A stretch of DNA of 64,000 nt from Pseudomonas arcuscaelestis (GCF_016881005.1 NZ_JACOPV010000002.1:248001-312000); one strand, 5' to 3'; numbered from the stretch's first letter, positions 34,390-43,911 are shown. Translations and numbers: made by a program. Notes: generated by a model from the letters alone, not told the origin.

Positions 34390-35328
34390 ATGAGACGACA
34401 AATGAATGGCCAGATGTATGTCTGGCTGAACGTGTTTTCCTGTGCCGCGCGCCACCTGTCGTTCACCCGCTGCGCCGAAGAGCTGCACATCACGCCGGGG
34501 GCGGTCAGCCAGCAGATTCGTCAATTGGAGGAGCGCCTGGGCTTTCGTTTGTTTCTGCGTCGGGCCCGCGGTGTTGAGCTAAGTGCCGAAGGCCAGCGCC
34601 TGGCGCTGACGGTCCGCGAAGCCTATGGCAGCATCGACGCGGAACTGGTGCGCTTGGACGCTGGCGAAATCCGTGGCACTTTGCGCCTGCGCTCGATCCC
34701 ATCGTTTCTGGCCAAGTGGCTGACGCCGCGCCTGCCACGCCTGCAGCAACGCTATCCAGATATTCAACTGCGCCTGGTTGCCGAGGACAGTAGCCAGGCC
34801 TTGCATGAAGGCGATTTCGACCTGGCCATCGACCTCAATGACGGTAGCTACCCCGGCATGCATTCAACGCCGCTGCTCGATGAGCAGATCTTCCCGGTCT
34901 GCTCGCCGGCACTGCTGCGGGGCCGCCCGCCCCTGCATGGCCCGAACGATCTGGTGCATTATCCATTGCTGCACGACATCACCGCCTGGCGCGGCAGTTC
35001 GGAGTACGCCGAGTGGGAATTTTACCTGGAGGGTATTGGCGCAAGTGGTCTGGACGTACGCCGTGGGCATACGTTCAACCGTAATCACCTGACCATTGAA
35101 GCCGCCATTGCCGGAATCGGCGTGGCCATCGCCCGGCGTACGCTGCTCAATGACGAACTGGAGCGCGGCACATTGATCGTACCGTTCGGCCTGCCGGTGG
35201 CCAATCACAAGCGCTATGTATTGCTGTATCCGCCCGGTGGCCTGGCGCATCCAAGCGCCCGGGCGGTACATGACTGGCTGGTTGAGGAATCCGCAAACTT
35301 CCGTGCCCTGCATGCTCAGGTGCTGTAG
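34390..35328 (+). CDS. LysR-family regulator, DsdC/GcvA-like
   Basis: A 312-residue LysR-type regulator. The winged helix is at about 10-68 ([42 protein letters not shown]). The effector domain carries [29 protein letters not shown], and the SFL..KWL..RL pattern together with AIDLNDG and HDITAW resembles the DsdC (D-serine) and GcvA group. Its divergence from sdaA suggests control of serine deamination by serine; this rests on position and subgroup similarity. A second Met codon four residues in is an alternative start. Confidence 0.87.
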   Translation: MRRQMNGQMYVWLNVFSCAARHLSFTRCAEELHITPGAVSQQIRQLEERLGFRLFLRRARGVELSAEGQRLALTVREAYGSIDAELVRLDAGEIRGTLRLRSIPSFLAKWLTPRLPRLQQRYPDIQLRLVAEDSSQALHEGDFDLAIDLNDGSYPGMHSTPLLDEQIFPVCSPALLRGRPPLHGPNDLVHYPLLHDITAWRGSSEYAEWEFYLEGIGASGLDVRRGHTFNRNHLTIEAAIAGIGVAIARRTLLNDELERGTLIVPFGLPVANHKRYVLLYPPGGLAHPSARAVHDWLVEESANFRALHAQVL

Positions 35329-35334
35329 CCAGTC

Positions 35335-35354
35335 GTGAGCTCTACCCTGCTCAC
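35335..35354 (+). terminator. Weak terminator-like hairpin after LysR gene
   Basis: Arms GTGAGC and GCTCAC flank an 8-nt loop, 6 bp after the LysR stop. No T tract follows, so this is only a positional guess. Confidence 0.25.
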
Positions 35355-35406
35355 TCAAGCCCTGGGTGTGCTTGCCCAAACAGAGACTGGATGCTTAAGT
35401 TGATTA

Positions 35407-35455
35407 AGTCGAGGCGCTGTCGATCGAGGGCGCGTGCTTGTCTTGCGCCTCGACT
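35407..35455. repeat. Long inverted repeat in leader of sulfatase gene
   Basis: Perfect 11-bp arms AGTCGAGGCGC (35407-35417) and GCGCCTCGACT (35445-35455) enclose 27 nt, ending 36 bp before the start of the LTA-synthase-like gene. It could be a leader hairpin or an operator at the edge of the polysaccharide locus. Confidence 0.45.
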
Positions 35456-35491
35456 GCCACACTTACTCTAAGAATCCAGGGGCTAAACACG

Positions 35492-37378
35492 ATGTGGAAG
35501 AGACCATACTTATTACATATCACTGTCCTTCTTGCTGTTTCGCTTTTACTTGTTCCGAAAATCATCCTGATAGAATTTTTCTCTTATCGCTGGATTGATA
35601 CTGGGGCGGCCAGTATCTTTTTATTCCTATTGCAAGATGTGCTGTTGGCGGCGGTCATTTACGTTGCCGCCGTCACCTTGATAAAAAGAAACAAATACTA
35701 TTTCTTTGCAGTCAGCCTTTTCACGGGCGTCGTACTCTTGGGCCTGTTAGTGGACATGCGCGTGCGCCAGCTTTGGCTTAAACCTCTAGACCTGCAGCTT
35801 ATACAATACAGTCTGGAAAACTCGAGCAACCTACTCTCGGGTGCTGAAATATTCTTCAAACAGTCTTCAGGCTTTGGCTATACCTTCCGATTCATCCTGT
35901 TCGTTGTTTTTCTTGCCTACCTCGGCAGCTGGAGTCTCGTCGGCCTTGCGACGTATAAGCTACAACGGAACTCGAGCGCTACCCCCGCGAAGAAAGGTCA
36001 CTACGCAACTGCTTTTGCAGCGCTTCTGGTCAGCCTGTTCTTGTGGTCAATTTATGCCGGTGATGTGCGCTACGACCTGAACAAGAATATTCTGGTCAAC
36101 CCGTTGGTTGCGACACTCAGAAGCAGCATATCCCTGACTGCCAACCCGCATAAAACCCTGCCCGCGTTCGAACAGCCCGCGTACCCGTTATCCGCAATTA
36201 ATGCAGTGCAAAAACTGCATACCCAGCCCATGCCAGAATTCAAGAACCTCGTGTATATCGTGCTGGAGTCAGTGCGCTGGAACAGCATTTTTGGCCCGGG
36301 CGTTAAAACCGCTGAACAATACCCGACCTTCGAAAAACTCTCTCAGGAAGGGATGCTGTTTAAATCATATGTATCAGTGCCTCACTCCTCCAAGGGCTAT
36401 TATTCGATCTTCACCGGACTCCACGCCTACCCGGACATTGAGATCAAAGAGGCCATGCACCTCTATCAACCGAGCATCATCCACGAACTGAAAAAGCAAA
36501 AAAACATGGAGTCCGTTGCCTTCAGCTCCCTGTTTCTTCAGTTTGAGAACATGGATGGCTTTCTGTCATCGATCGGTGTTCCGAACGCCCATGCGGTCGC
36601 CGACATGATTCCGAACAAAACCGACGCACAAAACAACAACAGCTTCGGTGAAAGCGACGAATATCTGTTCTCCCCCAGTGCTGCGCACCTGGCTGATATC
36701 AACAAGCAAGGCAAAGGTTTTGTCGCACTTTATTTCCCGATGGCAGCCCACTACCCATACAACTGCAGCAACGACCCAACGCCCCAGGCAGCGATTGGCC
36801 AATACGAAACCTGCATAGCAAAAACAGACACCCTGTTGGGTGACATGCTGGATACCTTCGATCAGGCTGGTATTCTCGACTCGACCCTGTTTGTGCTAGT
36901 CGGTGACCACGGCGAGTCGTTTGGCGAACACGGCGTATTCATTCACAACTCTTCAATGCATGAAGAAGAAGTTACCGTACCGTTGATCTTCTGGGCCAAA
37001 GGCAATGTCCTGCCCAAGAACACTTCGAGCACCAGTCACCAGGTGGATATCGCCCCGACCATTGCCGACTTTTTTGGCCTGACCGATGCTGCTATCAATG
37101 TCCAAGGCGTCAGCTTGCTGAGGGCGCAAGAGAAGCGCGCGTACTTCATGTCCACGTTCTTCGACCAGCTGTCCTCCGCGCTGGTCGAGCATCCGTACAA
37201 ATACATCTACGAGTACAGCTCAGACACCATCACCAAGTACAACATCGAGGTCGATCCGCACGAAAAGGTCCCACACCCGGTGGTAGGCGACGAGTTCACC
37301 GCGATCAAAAACCGCTTGCTATCGTACAACCTGTACCAGAAATCGATGTTTGAAAAGGCGCCTGAGCAACCTGAATGA
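35492..37378 (+). CDS. LTA synthase family phosphoglycerol/phosphoethanolamine transferase-like sulfatase
   Basis: A 628-residue membrane-anchored alkaline-phosphatase-superfamily enzyme. About five membrane segments occupy residues 1-195; the periplasmic sulfatase domain follows from about 240 (NLVYIVLESVRWNSI with the first metal Glu). The nucleophile is expected in SVPHSSKGYYSIFTGL, and the metal site continues with LVGDHGESFGEHG and HNSSMHEEEVTVPLIFWA. Such enzymes decorate polysaccharides or lipids with phosphoglycerol or phosphoethanolamine. It opens the polysaccharide locus and converges with the WcaJ-type gene. AGGGG lies 9 nt before the ATG at 35492. Its DNA is more A+T rich than that of the steroid genes, suggesting a different history. 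Confidence 0.83.
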   Translation: MWKRPYLLHITVLLAVSLLLVPKIILIEFFSYRWIDTGAASIFLFLLQDVLLAAVIYVAAVTLIKRNKYYFFAVSLFTGVVLLGLLVDMRVRQLWLKPLDLQLIQYSLENSSNLLSGAEIFFKQSSGFGYTFRFILFVVFLAYLGSWSLVGLATYKLQRNSSATPAKKGHYATAFAALLVSLFLWSIYAGDVRYDLNKNILVNPLVATLRSSISLTANPHKTLPAFEQPAYPLSAINAVQKLHTQPMPEFKNLVYIVLESVRWNSIFGPGVKTAEQYPTFEKLSQEGMLFKSYVSVPHSSKGYYSIFTGLHAYPDIEIKEAMHLYQPSIIHELKKQKNMESVAFSSLFLQFENMDGFLSSIGVPNAHAVADMIPNKTDAQNNNSFGESDEYLFSPSAAHLADINKQGKGFVALYFPMAAHYPYNCSNDPTPQAAIGQYETCIAKTDTLLGDMLDTFDQAGILDSTLFVLVGDHGESFGEHGVFIHNSSMHEEEVTVPLIFWAKGNVLPKNTSSTSHQVDIAPTIADFFGLTDAAINVQGVSLLRAQEKRAYFMSTFFDQLSSALVEHPYKYIYEYSSDTITKYNIEVDPHEKVPHPVVGDEFTAIKNRLLSYNLYQKSMFEKAPEQPE

Positions 37379-37397
37379 CATGGCCCTGCACTGTGAC

Positions 37398-37427
37398 GAT
37401 AAGGTCCACCCCATTGTGGATCTTATC
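37398..37427. terminator. Bidirectional terminator hairpin 1
   Basis: Arms GATAAGGTCCAC and GTGGATCTTATC pair at 11 of 12 positions around a 6-nt loop, 20 bp after the sulfatase stop and between convergent genes. Confidence 0.55.
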
Positions 37428-37429
37428 CA

Positions 37430-37457
37430 GGCCCTGCGCCTGGACGCGCAGAGGGCC
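37430..37457. terminator. Bidirectional terminator hairpin 2
   Basis: Arms GGCCCTGCGC and GCGCAGAGGGCC pair with a small bulge, immediately beside hairpin 1 and 20 bp from the stop of the WcaJ-type gene, giving each convergent gene one hairpin. Confidence 0.45.
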
Positions 37458-37476
37458 GGTAGGAATCATCGACGCA

Positions 37477-38898
37477 CTAGTAAGCCTGCTTGCCGGTGAA
37501 GGCGTTCAGGGTCCGTACCAGAATCACGAAATCCAGCCACAACGACCAGTTGTTGATGTACTCGATATCCGAGTCGACCCGCTGGATCATCTGCTCGATT
37601 TCCTTGGTTTCGCCTCTGAACCCACGAACCTGGGCGAGCCCGGTCATGCCCGGCTTGATGTTGTGCCGGGCAAAGTAGTCAACGATGTCCTGGGAGTACT
37701 GGGTATCGTGCTGCAGCGCGTGGGGGCGCGGCCCTACCAGTGACATTTCACCCATCAGTACGTTGAACAGCTGGGGTAGCTCGTCAAGGCTGGTGCGGCG
37801 AATAAAAGCTCCAACCCTGGTCAGCCGCGAATCATTCTTCTGCGCCTGTTTGACCTCTCCATTTTCCTGATGGACAAACATGCTTCTGAACTTCCAGATA
37901 CGGAAGGATTCCCCTGTCCAGCCCATGCGTTCCTGGCGGAAGAACACCGGCCCCGGGCTATCGAGTTTGATACACGCGGCAATGGCCAGCAGCACAGGCG
38001 ATGCCATCAGCAGGATGAGTGCCGCCAGCACCTTGTCCTCGAGGTTCTTCAAAAACAGGCTGGTGCCCGTCAGCGGCGTTTCGGACAACGTCAGCACCGG
38101 TATTCCGGAGATTTCACGCACGCTGTGATTGATCAAGCGCAGCGAAAAGATGTCGGGCACCCAATTGACTGCGATGCATTTGTCGAGCAGTTTCAGATAA
38201 ACGTCATTGATAACTGCCGAGCCACTTAACGGCGTTACCAGGTACACGGTTCTAATCGCATGTTGGACGACAATGTCATCAAGATCAGCAATATGCCCCA
38301 ATACCGACAATCGCTGCTTTCCCTCCGCATTCATCTTTGTATTATCTTCGCCCTCACCCACCAGAACACAGCCAACAACGCGTTCACCAAACCAGGGATT
38401 ATTACTTATTTTTAAGTGCAGAAAATTCGCCAAATCGCCAGCGCCAATAATCAGCGCGTTCTCCTGCCGATAGGAATGCGCCAAAAACTTCTTTTGCACC
38501 TCACGTACAACAAAGTGCAGAAGCAGCTGAACAAAATAGCCAATGACAAACAACTCACCCACCAGCATTCGTGAATACTTCTCACTTTGCTTGGTAAGAA
38601 AGGCCATGACCACAAGAAAACAAAAGGTTGCCGACCATGCCTTGAAAAGCCTGAAGGCTTTAATGGAAAGCCCGACATTGCTGCGATAAATGGCGTAATG
38701 GTCATAGATGACGGCCAATGCGCCAATCAACAACAGCAGCATGATGACGTAGTCAGAGGTTATATATCCGATCTGGTCATAGATCAGGTACCAGGCCACA
38801 CCGGTCACCGCCACGCCGTCGAGGCCCGCTTGAATGGCGTTACTGACACTGCTTCTTCGTTGGAGCAATGAGCGGCTACTTCTGGGCTCGAAAACCAT
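37477..38898 (-). CDS. Undecaprenyl-phosphate glucose phosphotransferase (WcaJ/CpsE type)
   Basis: A 473-residue polyprenol-phosphate hexose-1-phosphate transferase, the priming enzyme of exopolysaccharide synthesis. Four membrane segments lie in residues 20-125, a Rossmann-like CoA-binding-type domain at about 140-265, and one further membrane segment near 285-305 leads into the bacterial sugar transferase domain: KLDSPGPVFFRQERMGW, FRIWKFRSM, RTSLDELPQLFNVLMGEMSLVGPRPH. The ATG at 38898 has GAGG 7 nt upstream; a TTG two codons earlier is not needed. It is the last gene on the minus strand of the left EPS arm, 240 bp after the WecG-type gene, and that A+T-rich gap may hold its own promoter. 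Confidence 0.9.
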   Translation of the reverse strand: MVFEPRSSRSLLQRRSSVSNAIQAGLDGVAVTGVAWYLIYDQIGYITSDYVIMLLLLIGALAVIYDHYAIYRSNVGLSIKAFRLFKAWSATFCFLVVMAFLTKQSEKYSRMLVGELFVIGYFVQLLLHFVVREVQKKFLAHSYRQENALIIGAGDLANFLHLKISNNPWFGERVVGCVLVGEGEDNTKMNAEGKQRLSVLGHIADLDDIVVQHAIRTVYLVTPLSGSAVINDVYLKLLDKCIAVNWVPDIFSLRLINHSVREISGIPVLTLSETPLTGTSLFLKNLEDKVLAALILLMASPVLLAIAACIKLDSPGPVFFRQERMGWTGESFRIWKFRSMFVHQENGEVKQAQKNDSRLTRVGAFIRRTSLDELPQLFNVLMGEMSLVGPRPHALQHDTQYSQDIVDYFARHNIKPGMTGLAQVRGFRGETKEIEQMIQRVDSDIEYINNWSLWLDFVILVRTLNAFTGKQAY

Positions 38899-39138
38899 TA
38901 TCAAACCTCAATGACGTGAGATGCCTAACGCTTTTCAACAACCAAAGAAATACTAAAAACCAAGTGCGGTTTTATTAGAAAAATTAATAATTATAAAACT
39001 GCTCTTTCGCCGCCAAACCTTTCTCGACCATGAAGGAGCGTTTGATATCACTGTAGCAGCACATTGCTGATCTCGCGGGCTGATTCTGCCTTGCCAAGCG
39101 CTTTTATCCAGTCCCGCAATCGTAGATAACCAGCCGCC

Positions 39139-39906
39139 CTAGAAAAGCCTGGGTGCGCGTCGATCATCCTTCATCGCCGCTTTTGTGCAAAAAAGCATAC
39201 GCAGCAGAAACACTGGGTTGCCGACCACATAGCGCATGAACAAACGCTTGGGCTCGCGCAACAAACGGAAGACCCACTCGCCGCCCACTTTACGAAGCCA
39301 ATGCGGTGCCCGGGTGACCTTGCCACCAAGAAAATCCAGAATCGCGCCGCCACACACGATCAAGCAAGGCACACCTACCGCCGTCAACCGCGCCGCAACG
39401 ACTTCCTGCCGGGGCATGCCCATGCCCAATACAATCAACTGCGGCTGCAGGTGCCGAGCCAGATAGAGGTAGGTGTCCACCTCGGCAAACCCATGATGAA
39501 CCGATACAACCTCCACGCCGAATTGGCTTTCGCAGCGCTGCACTGCCTGGTTCAAAAATGGCTCTTCCGTGCCCCAGAACGCGACACGTCGGCCCTTGAA
39601 TGCCGTGAGTAATTCTGGGATGAAGTCGGTGCCGTTCATGTTCAAGCCGGGGTCCAGGCCCAGGCGCCTGAACAGTATTGCCATGCCGATACCATCGCGT
39701 AACAACACATCGGCGGCTGAAAGAACGTTGGTGTAGTCGGCATGATCTGCTACCAGGTTCATGGCATGGGCATTGACGAAGCCAAGCACTGTCGGCACCT
39801 CGGGGTCGGCCAGGGCTTGAAGCAGTCCTTGCTTGTCTCCAGGATCACGGACCACCCGAAGCTTACCGATAATCCTTTTCCAGCTTTTCTGCGCGGTCTC
39901 GGTCAT
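39139..39906 (-). CDS. WecG/TagA/CpsF-family glycosyltransferase
   Basis: A 255-residue GT26 glycosyltransferase. Typical segments are PTVLGFVNAHAMNLVADHADYTNVLSAADVLLRDGIGMAILFRRLGL (asparagine/aspartate motif), RVAFWGTEEPFLNQAVQRC, and LIVLGMGMPRQEV plus CGGAILDFLGGKVTRAPHWLRKVGGEWVFRLLREPKRLFMRY. It transfers a UDP-linked HexNAc-type sugar to a lipid-linked acceptor at the inner face of the membrane. Its ATG overlaps the upstream GT2 stop by one base (TAATG), so translation is coupled. Confidence 0.9.
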   Translation of the reverse strand: MTETAQKSWKRIIGKLRVVRDPGDKQGLLQALADPEVPTVLGFVNAHAMNLVADHADYTNVLSAADVLLRDGIGMAILFRRLGLDPGLNMNGTDFIPELLTAFKGRRVAFWGTEEPFLNQAVQRCESQFGVEVVSVHHGFAEVDTYLYLARHLQPQLIVLGMGMPRQEVVAARLTAVGVPCLIVCGGAILDFLGGKVTRAPHWLRKVGGEWVFRLLREPKRLFMRYVVGNPVFLLRMLFCTKAAMKDDRRAPRLF

Positions 39907-41105
39907 TAGCTGTCATCCCGTTTTGAGCGCACCCATTCAACTTGGCGCTTGATCAGAAAGCCCAGGTACAACGGTATTTTTCTTGCCGCATAGAACGGCG
40001 CATACAACAGCACTGAAAAGGCGATGACTTCGCGAGAAAACCGGCTCCACGCCAACAGAACCGCAGCACCCAGCATGACTATCGCGGCCGTCGCGATAAG
40101 CGCCGGGGCCAGTACATCGAAAAGCGCGAATGCCAACCACGAGACGCTGAAGATAGCCACCAACGCCAGCACCAACAACGCGAGCGGCGGCACCATCAGG
40201 TCGACGGTCATGGCCAGCAGGTTCCAATTGCGCCGGGCAATAGACTGCAGGATCAATCTTGGCGCATCGCCCAGAAGCATACCCAGGTGGCCATGCTCCC
40301 AACGCGTACGCTGAGAGGTCAGGCCTTCATCGCTGCCTGGAAAGTAGCTGGTTACCTGTGCGGCAGGACAAAACAACGGCGGCTTGCCGTTCTGGCAAAA
40401 ATCTACGCCCATTTTTATGTCCTCCACCAGATGACCGTTGGCCAAGTCGATCAGCGCCAGATCCTCCCAGGCGATCGCCATTCCCGCGCCCATCAGTTGA
40501 CAGGGCAAGCCAACGCGCGCCGAACCACGCGGCCGCACCAGGTTTTTCACCCTCCAGGCAAACTCGGCAACCTGAACCTTAAGACTGGCGCCCGCCGGCG
40601 CGCGGGTCAGATACAGCGCCTGCGTCGGCCGACCAGTGCCGGCGCAACTGCGGGCCAGAAGATCGATGGCACCTTCACCTACCTCACAATCGGCATCGAC
40701 TATGATCACCACCTGCGGCGGCGTCTCGGCCAAATGGCGCACGCCAAAATCCAACGCATACCCCTTGCCCCGACGCAGTGCGTCCTGACGCTCAACCACC
40801 TGCGCTCCCGCTGAACGGGCCAGCGCGGCGGTGTCATCCGTGCAGTTGTCGGCAACCACCAGCAATTGATCGCCTTCCTGCAACTGACCGTGAATGCTTT
40901 CAAGGGCCTTGAGTATGATTGCCGACTCGTTGTGCGCAGGCACCAAAACCGCTATACGCGGCCGTGAACGGCTCAATTGCGCGGCAGGTGGCCCAGGCAG
41001 ACAGGCGAGCAGAACCTGCGCGAACAGCACCAACACCGGCAACAGAGCAAGAATCGCCAATGCCCCCAAGAACCCGCCAAGCAACCCAGTCAATAACGTA
41101 ATCAT
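39906..41105 (-). CDS. Membrane-bound GT2 glycosyltransferase
   Basis: A 399-residue GT-A glycosyltransferase with one N-terminal membrane segment (5-35) and three to four C-terminal segments (290-390). Nucleotide-sugar motifs are AVLVPAHNESAIILKALESI, VVADNCTDDTAAL and VVIIVDADCEVGEGAIDLLARSC (DxD-type), with the acceptor region TSQRTRWEHGHLGM (Q/RxxRW type), as in processive or polymer-elongating synthases. It overlaps the GT4 gene stop by 4 bp and the WecG-type start by 1 bp. Confidence 0.88.
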   Translation of the reverse strand: MITLLTGLLGGFLGALAILALLPVLVLFAQVLLACLPGPPAAQLSRSRPRIAVLVPAHNESAIILKALESIHGQLQEGDQLLVVADNCTDDTAALARSAGAQVVERQDALRRGKGYALDFGVRHLAETPPQVVIIVDADCEVGEGAIDLLARSCAGTGRPTQALYLTRAPAGASLKVQVAEFAWRVKNLVRPRGSARVGLPCQLMGAGMAIAWEDLALIDLANGHLVEDIKMGVDFCQNGKPPLFCPAAQVTSYFPGSDEGLTSQRTRWEHGHLGMLLGDAPRLILQSIARRNWNLLAMTVDLMVPPLALLVLALVAIFSVSWLAFALFDVLAPALIATAAIVMLGAAVLLAWSRFSREVIAFSVLLYAPFYAARKIPLYLGFLIKRQVEWVRSKRDDS

Positions 41106-42304
41106 GCATAAGCCTTGAAGTAACTGAGCAACTTTGCCGCTTCGGTATCGATATCATGCCGCTGCAGCACGCGCTGATAAGCCGCGTCACCCATTCGTTG
41201 CAATACCTCGACAGGTTGCGCAATGCAGTCCGCCATCGCAGCAGCCAATTCGTCTACAGCGCCTGCAGGAAACAGCCAGCCATTCTCGCCGTGGCGAACC
41301 AGTTCGGGAATCCCGGCGACATAGGTAGTGAGTACCGGCCGGCGTAACGCCATGGCCTCCATGATCACCACCGGCAAGCCCTCGGCGAAGCTGGGCAGCA
41401 CCAAGGCACGGGCGGCAAGCATTTCTTCGCGGACCTGAGCGCTACTGATCCACCCGGTTATGCGTATATGCGCCTGCAAATCATGTTCAGCGATCAGGGC
41501 TTCGATCTGCCCACGCATTTCCCCATCGCCAGCCAGAACGATCTCGAATGCCAACGACTGTGCAGCCAGTATCCGCGCAGCCTCCAGTAGAAAAAGCTGG
41601 CCCTTCTGTTCGCACAAGCGGCCTACGCAAACCAGGCGCGGCACTGACGGCGCCGCAACCGCAGAAATCTGGTGAAACGCGGGCTCAAGACCGCAATGCA
41701 CCACCTTCACTTTTTCCCAGTGCCGGTGCGCTACCCAGCGAAACAGCTGGCTGCGCCCGAATGAGCTTACGGCGGCTACAAAGGCTGCGCGTCGAACCTT
41801 CTCGCCCAAGTGGAGGAACTGCGGTTTGTCGAACTCCTCCGGCCCATGCACGGTAAAACTGTAGGCAGGCCCGCCAAGCGCATTTGCCAACATGACCACC
41901 TCGGTGGAGTTGGTGCCGAAATGCGCATGCACGTGTTCGACGCCATCAGCCTGCAACCATTGCAGCAGGCGACACGCCTCGGCCAGGTAGACCAGATGAT
42001 AAGGCCAGGCGCGATCGGCACGCAGGCCCATGCGCAGGGCCAGCCACAAGGTCAAAAAAAATCGTTGCGGTCGACTGCGCAACACCTGCAGTACTGGCTT
42101 TAGCAGCCCTTTGACGCCTTCTTGCAGAACGTAACGGGTTTTATCGCGCTCACTGATATCTTCGGCGTCCTGCAGGTCAGCGTCCCAACCACGCAAGGCA
42201 ATGCGTTGAACCTCGACTTCCAGGCGTTCCAACGCCAGGATTTCGCGTCGAATGAAGCTATGGCTGACTTTGGGATACTGATTGATGAAATATGCAATGC
42301 GCAT
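41102..42304 (-). CDS. GT4-family glycosyltransferase (WcaL-like)
   Basis: A 400-residue GT-B glycosyltransferase. The C-terminal donor domain has RLVCVGRLCEQKGQLFLLEAARIL, VLAGDGEMRGQIEALI and the E-x7-E motif in PSFAEGLPVVIMEAMALRRPV; the N-terminal domain has FINQYPKVSHSFIRREILALE and HVHAHFGTNSTEVVMLA, which match colanic acid WcaL-type transferases. It adds a sugar to the lipid-linked repeat unit. It starts 37 bp after the next GT2 gene and its stop overlaps the downstream start by 4 bp. Confidence 0.9.
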   Translation of the reverse strand: MRIAYFINQYPKVSHSFIRREILALERLEVEVQRIALRGWDADLQDAEDISERDKTRYVLQEGVKGLLKPVLQVLRSRPQRFFLTLWLALRMGLRADRAWPYHLVYLAEACRLLQWLQADGVEHVHAHFGTNSTEVVMLANALGGPAYSFTVHGPEEFDKPQFLHLGEKVRRAAFVAAVSSFGRSQLFRWVAHRHWEKVKVVHCGLEPAFHQISAVAAPSVPRLVCVGRLCEQKGQLFLLEAARILAAQSLAFEIVLAGDGEMRGQIEALIAEHDLQAHIRITGWISSAQVREEMLAARALVLPSFAEGLPVVIMEAMALRRPVLTTYVAGIPELVRHGENGWLFPAGAVDELAAAMADCIAQPVEVLQRMGDAAYQRVLQRHDIDTEAAKLLSYFKAYA

Positions 42305-42341
42305 TAGGTACCCGAATAAATGCTCGCGTTAGGGACAGAAC

Positions 42342-43319
42342 TCACTTGTACTCAATCAATGCCGGCTTGGCGCTACTGTATCTGTTCAACAGGAACTTGA
42401 GTTGGCCGAGCACCTCGGGAAACTTTCCAAGCACCAGGAACACTGCCTGCAGCCAATTTTCCCGTGCAGATCGACTGCCGCGGCGTGCCAGCCGTACAGC
42501 CTGTAGTGGGTAGATCAACAGTAGAAGCAGCCCCCAGCCGCCGAGCAGTACACTCGCCAGGATGATAGCCAGCGGTACACCGAGCCCCCAGATCCAGGCA
42601 CGGCGCGATTCGCGCTGCCAATGCAGTTCTGGTGCTGCCCCATGCAGGAAAGTGCCCTCGGCAAAGGCATAGCCGGTGCGCATGCTACGTCGCCACCACT
42701 GGCTGAAACGAGTCATGGCGGCATCGTGCAGGGTCATCTCAGCGGCCAGCCGCCAGATTTTCCAGCCGTTTGCGCGCAGGCGTACGCACAACTCCGGCTC
42801 TTCCCCGGCGATCAAGTCCGGACGATACCCACCCATCGCGGCGAAGGCATCGGCACGCATCAGCGCGTCACCACCGCAGGCCTTGGCCTGCCCGGTGGGC
42901 GTGTCCCATTCCAGGTCGCACAGCAAGTTGTACACCGAACGTTGCGGGAAACGCTCGCGACGGCGCCCACACACCACCGCTACCTCGGGGTGAGCGTCGA
43001 GAAAGGCCTGGGCATTGGCCAGCCAGCCGGCATCGACCTCGCAATCGCCATCGACAAATTGCACATGGCGCATCGCTGGCAACAGCCGTTGCAAGCAGGC
43101 AAATCCTTCGTTGCGAGCGCGTGCGGCAGTGAAAGGAACGCTCAGGTCCAGCGACAGCACCTGCACCCCGCGCGCCAGCGCCATTTGCACCGAGCCATCG
43201 GTCGAACCGGAGTCGACATAGACAATTTTGTCCGCCCCTCCCCGCAACGACGCCAGGCAACGCTCAAGGCGCTGGCCTTCGTTGCGACCGATAACTACAA
43301 CACCAATACCTGTCAGCAT
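42342..43319 (-). CDS. GT2-family glycosyltransferase
   Basis: A 325-residue GT-A glycosyltransferase: GIGVVVIGRNEGQRLERCLASLRGGADKIVYVDSGSTDGS at the start, DGDCEV as the DxD site, and CGDALMRADAFAAMGGYRPDLIAGEEPELCVRLRANGWKIW in the acceptor half, followed by two C-terminal hydrophobic segments around 225-275. AGGTGG lies 5-6 nt before the ATG at 43319; a GTG three codons earlier is less likely. Confidence 0.88.
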   Translation of the reverse strand: MLTGIGVVVIGRNEGQRLERCLASLRGGADKIVYVDSGSTDGSVQMALARGVQVLSLDLSVPFTAARARNEGFACLQRLLPAMRHVQFVDGDCEVDAGWLANAQAFLDAHPEVAVVCGRRRERFPQRSVYNLLCDLEWDTPTGQAKACGGDALMRADAFAAMGGYRPDLIAGEEPELCVRLRANGWKIWRLAAEMTLHDAAMTRFSQWWRRSMRTGYAFAEGTFLHGAAPELHWQRESRRAWIWGLGVPLAIILASVLLGGWGLLLLLIYPLQAVRLARRGSRSARENWLQAVFLVLGKFPEVLGQLKFLLNRYSSAKPALIEYK

Positions 43320-43378
43320 GCGCCCCACCTAAGGACTTCAACAAAACAACCGTTCTAGCGTGCTGCACATCGGTTGAA

Positions 43379-43903
43379 TCATGTGTATTCCATGTCTTCT
43401 GCGTGTTTTCTACTTTTTATAGTTGCCGGTACTCCCACAGCCAGGGAGTTATCCGGTACATCCATCAACACTACTGCGTTCGAGCCAATCACCACGTTAT
43501 TGCCAATGCGTATGTTGCCGAGCACTTTGGCACCCGCGCCAATATCCACGTTGTTACCGAACACCGGCGCCGTCGGCTCGTTTACATTCTTCAAGCCGAC
43601 CACCACACCGTTTCGGATACGGCAATCATCGCCAAATTGGGCGTAGCCGCTGATGATGATTCCGCCGAAATGGTCGATGACAAAATTGCGCCCGATGACC
43701 GCTTCGCACGGCAGCTCTACCCCAGTAAGTATTTGTACAAACTTGAAGAGCACCTTGTAGACAAAGGAGCAGAGCTTTCTCAGTAACGCCGGACGCAGGC
43801 TGTAGCGCCAGCGTCCAAACCGGTACACCAACAGCACCCAGAATCCCTGAGCCCCCCAGTCACCTCCATGTGCACGCAAGTCCGCACGTATATTTTCAAA
43901 CAT
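43379..43903 (-). CDS. Serine-acetyltransferase-like hexapeptide acyltransferase
   Basis: A 174-residue left-handed beta-helix acyltransferase. The N-terminal part (MFENIRADLRAHGGDWGAQGFWVLLVYRFGRW) is like CysE-type proteins found in polysaccharide loci, followed by hexapeptide turns IGRNFVIDHFGGIIISGYAQFGDDCRIRNGVVVG (His in the catalytic position) and NNVDIGAGAKVLGNIRIGNNVVIGSNAVVL. It probably O-acetylates a sugar of the polymer rather than serine. The ATG at 43903 has AGGTGA 6 nt upstream and lies 8 bp after the GT2 stop. Confidence 0.87.
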   Translation of the reverse strand: MFENIRADLRAHGGDWGAQGFWVLLVYRFGRWRYSLRPALLRKLCSFVYKVLFKFVQILTGVELPCEAVIGRNFVIDHFGGIIISGYAQFGDDCRIRNGVVVGLKNVNEPTAPVFGNNVDIGAGAKVLGNIRIGNNVVIGSNAVVLMDVPDNSLAVGVPATIKSRKHAEDMEYT

Positions 43904-43911
43904 GACTTCAC

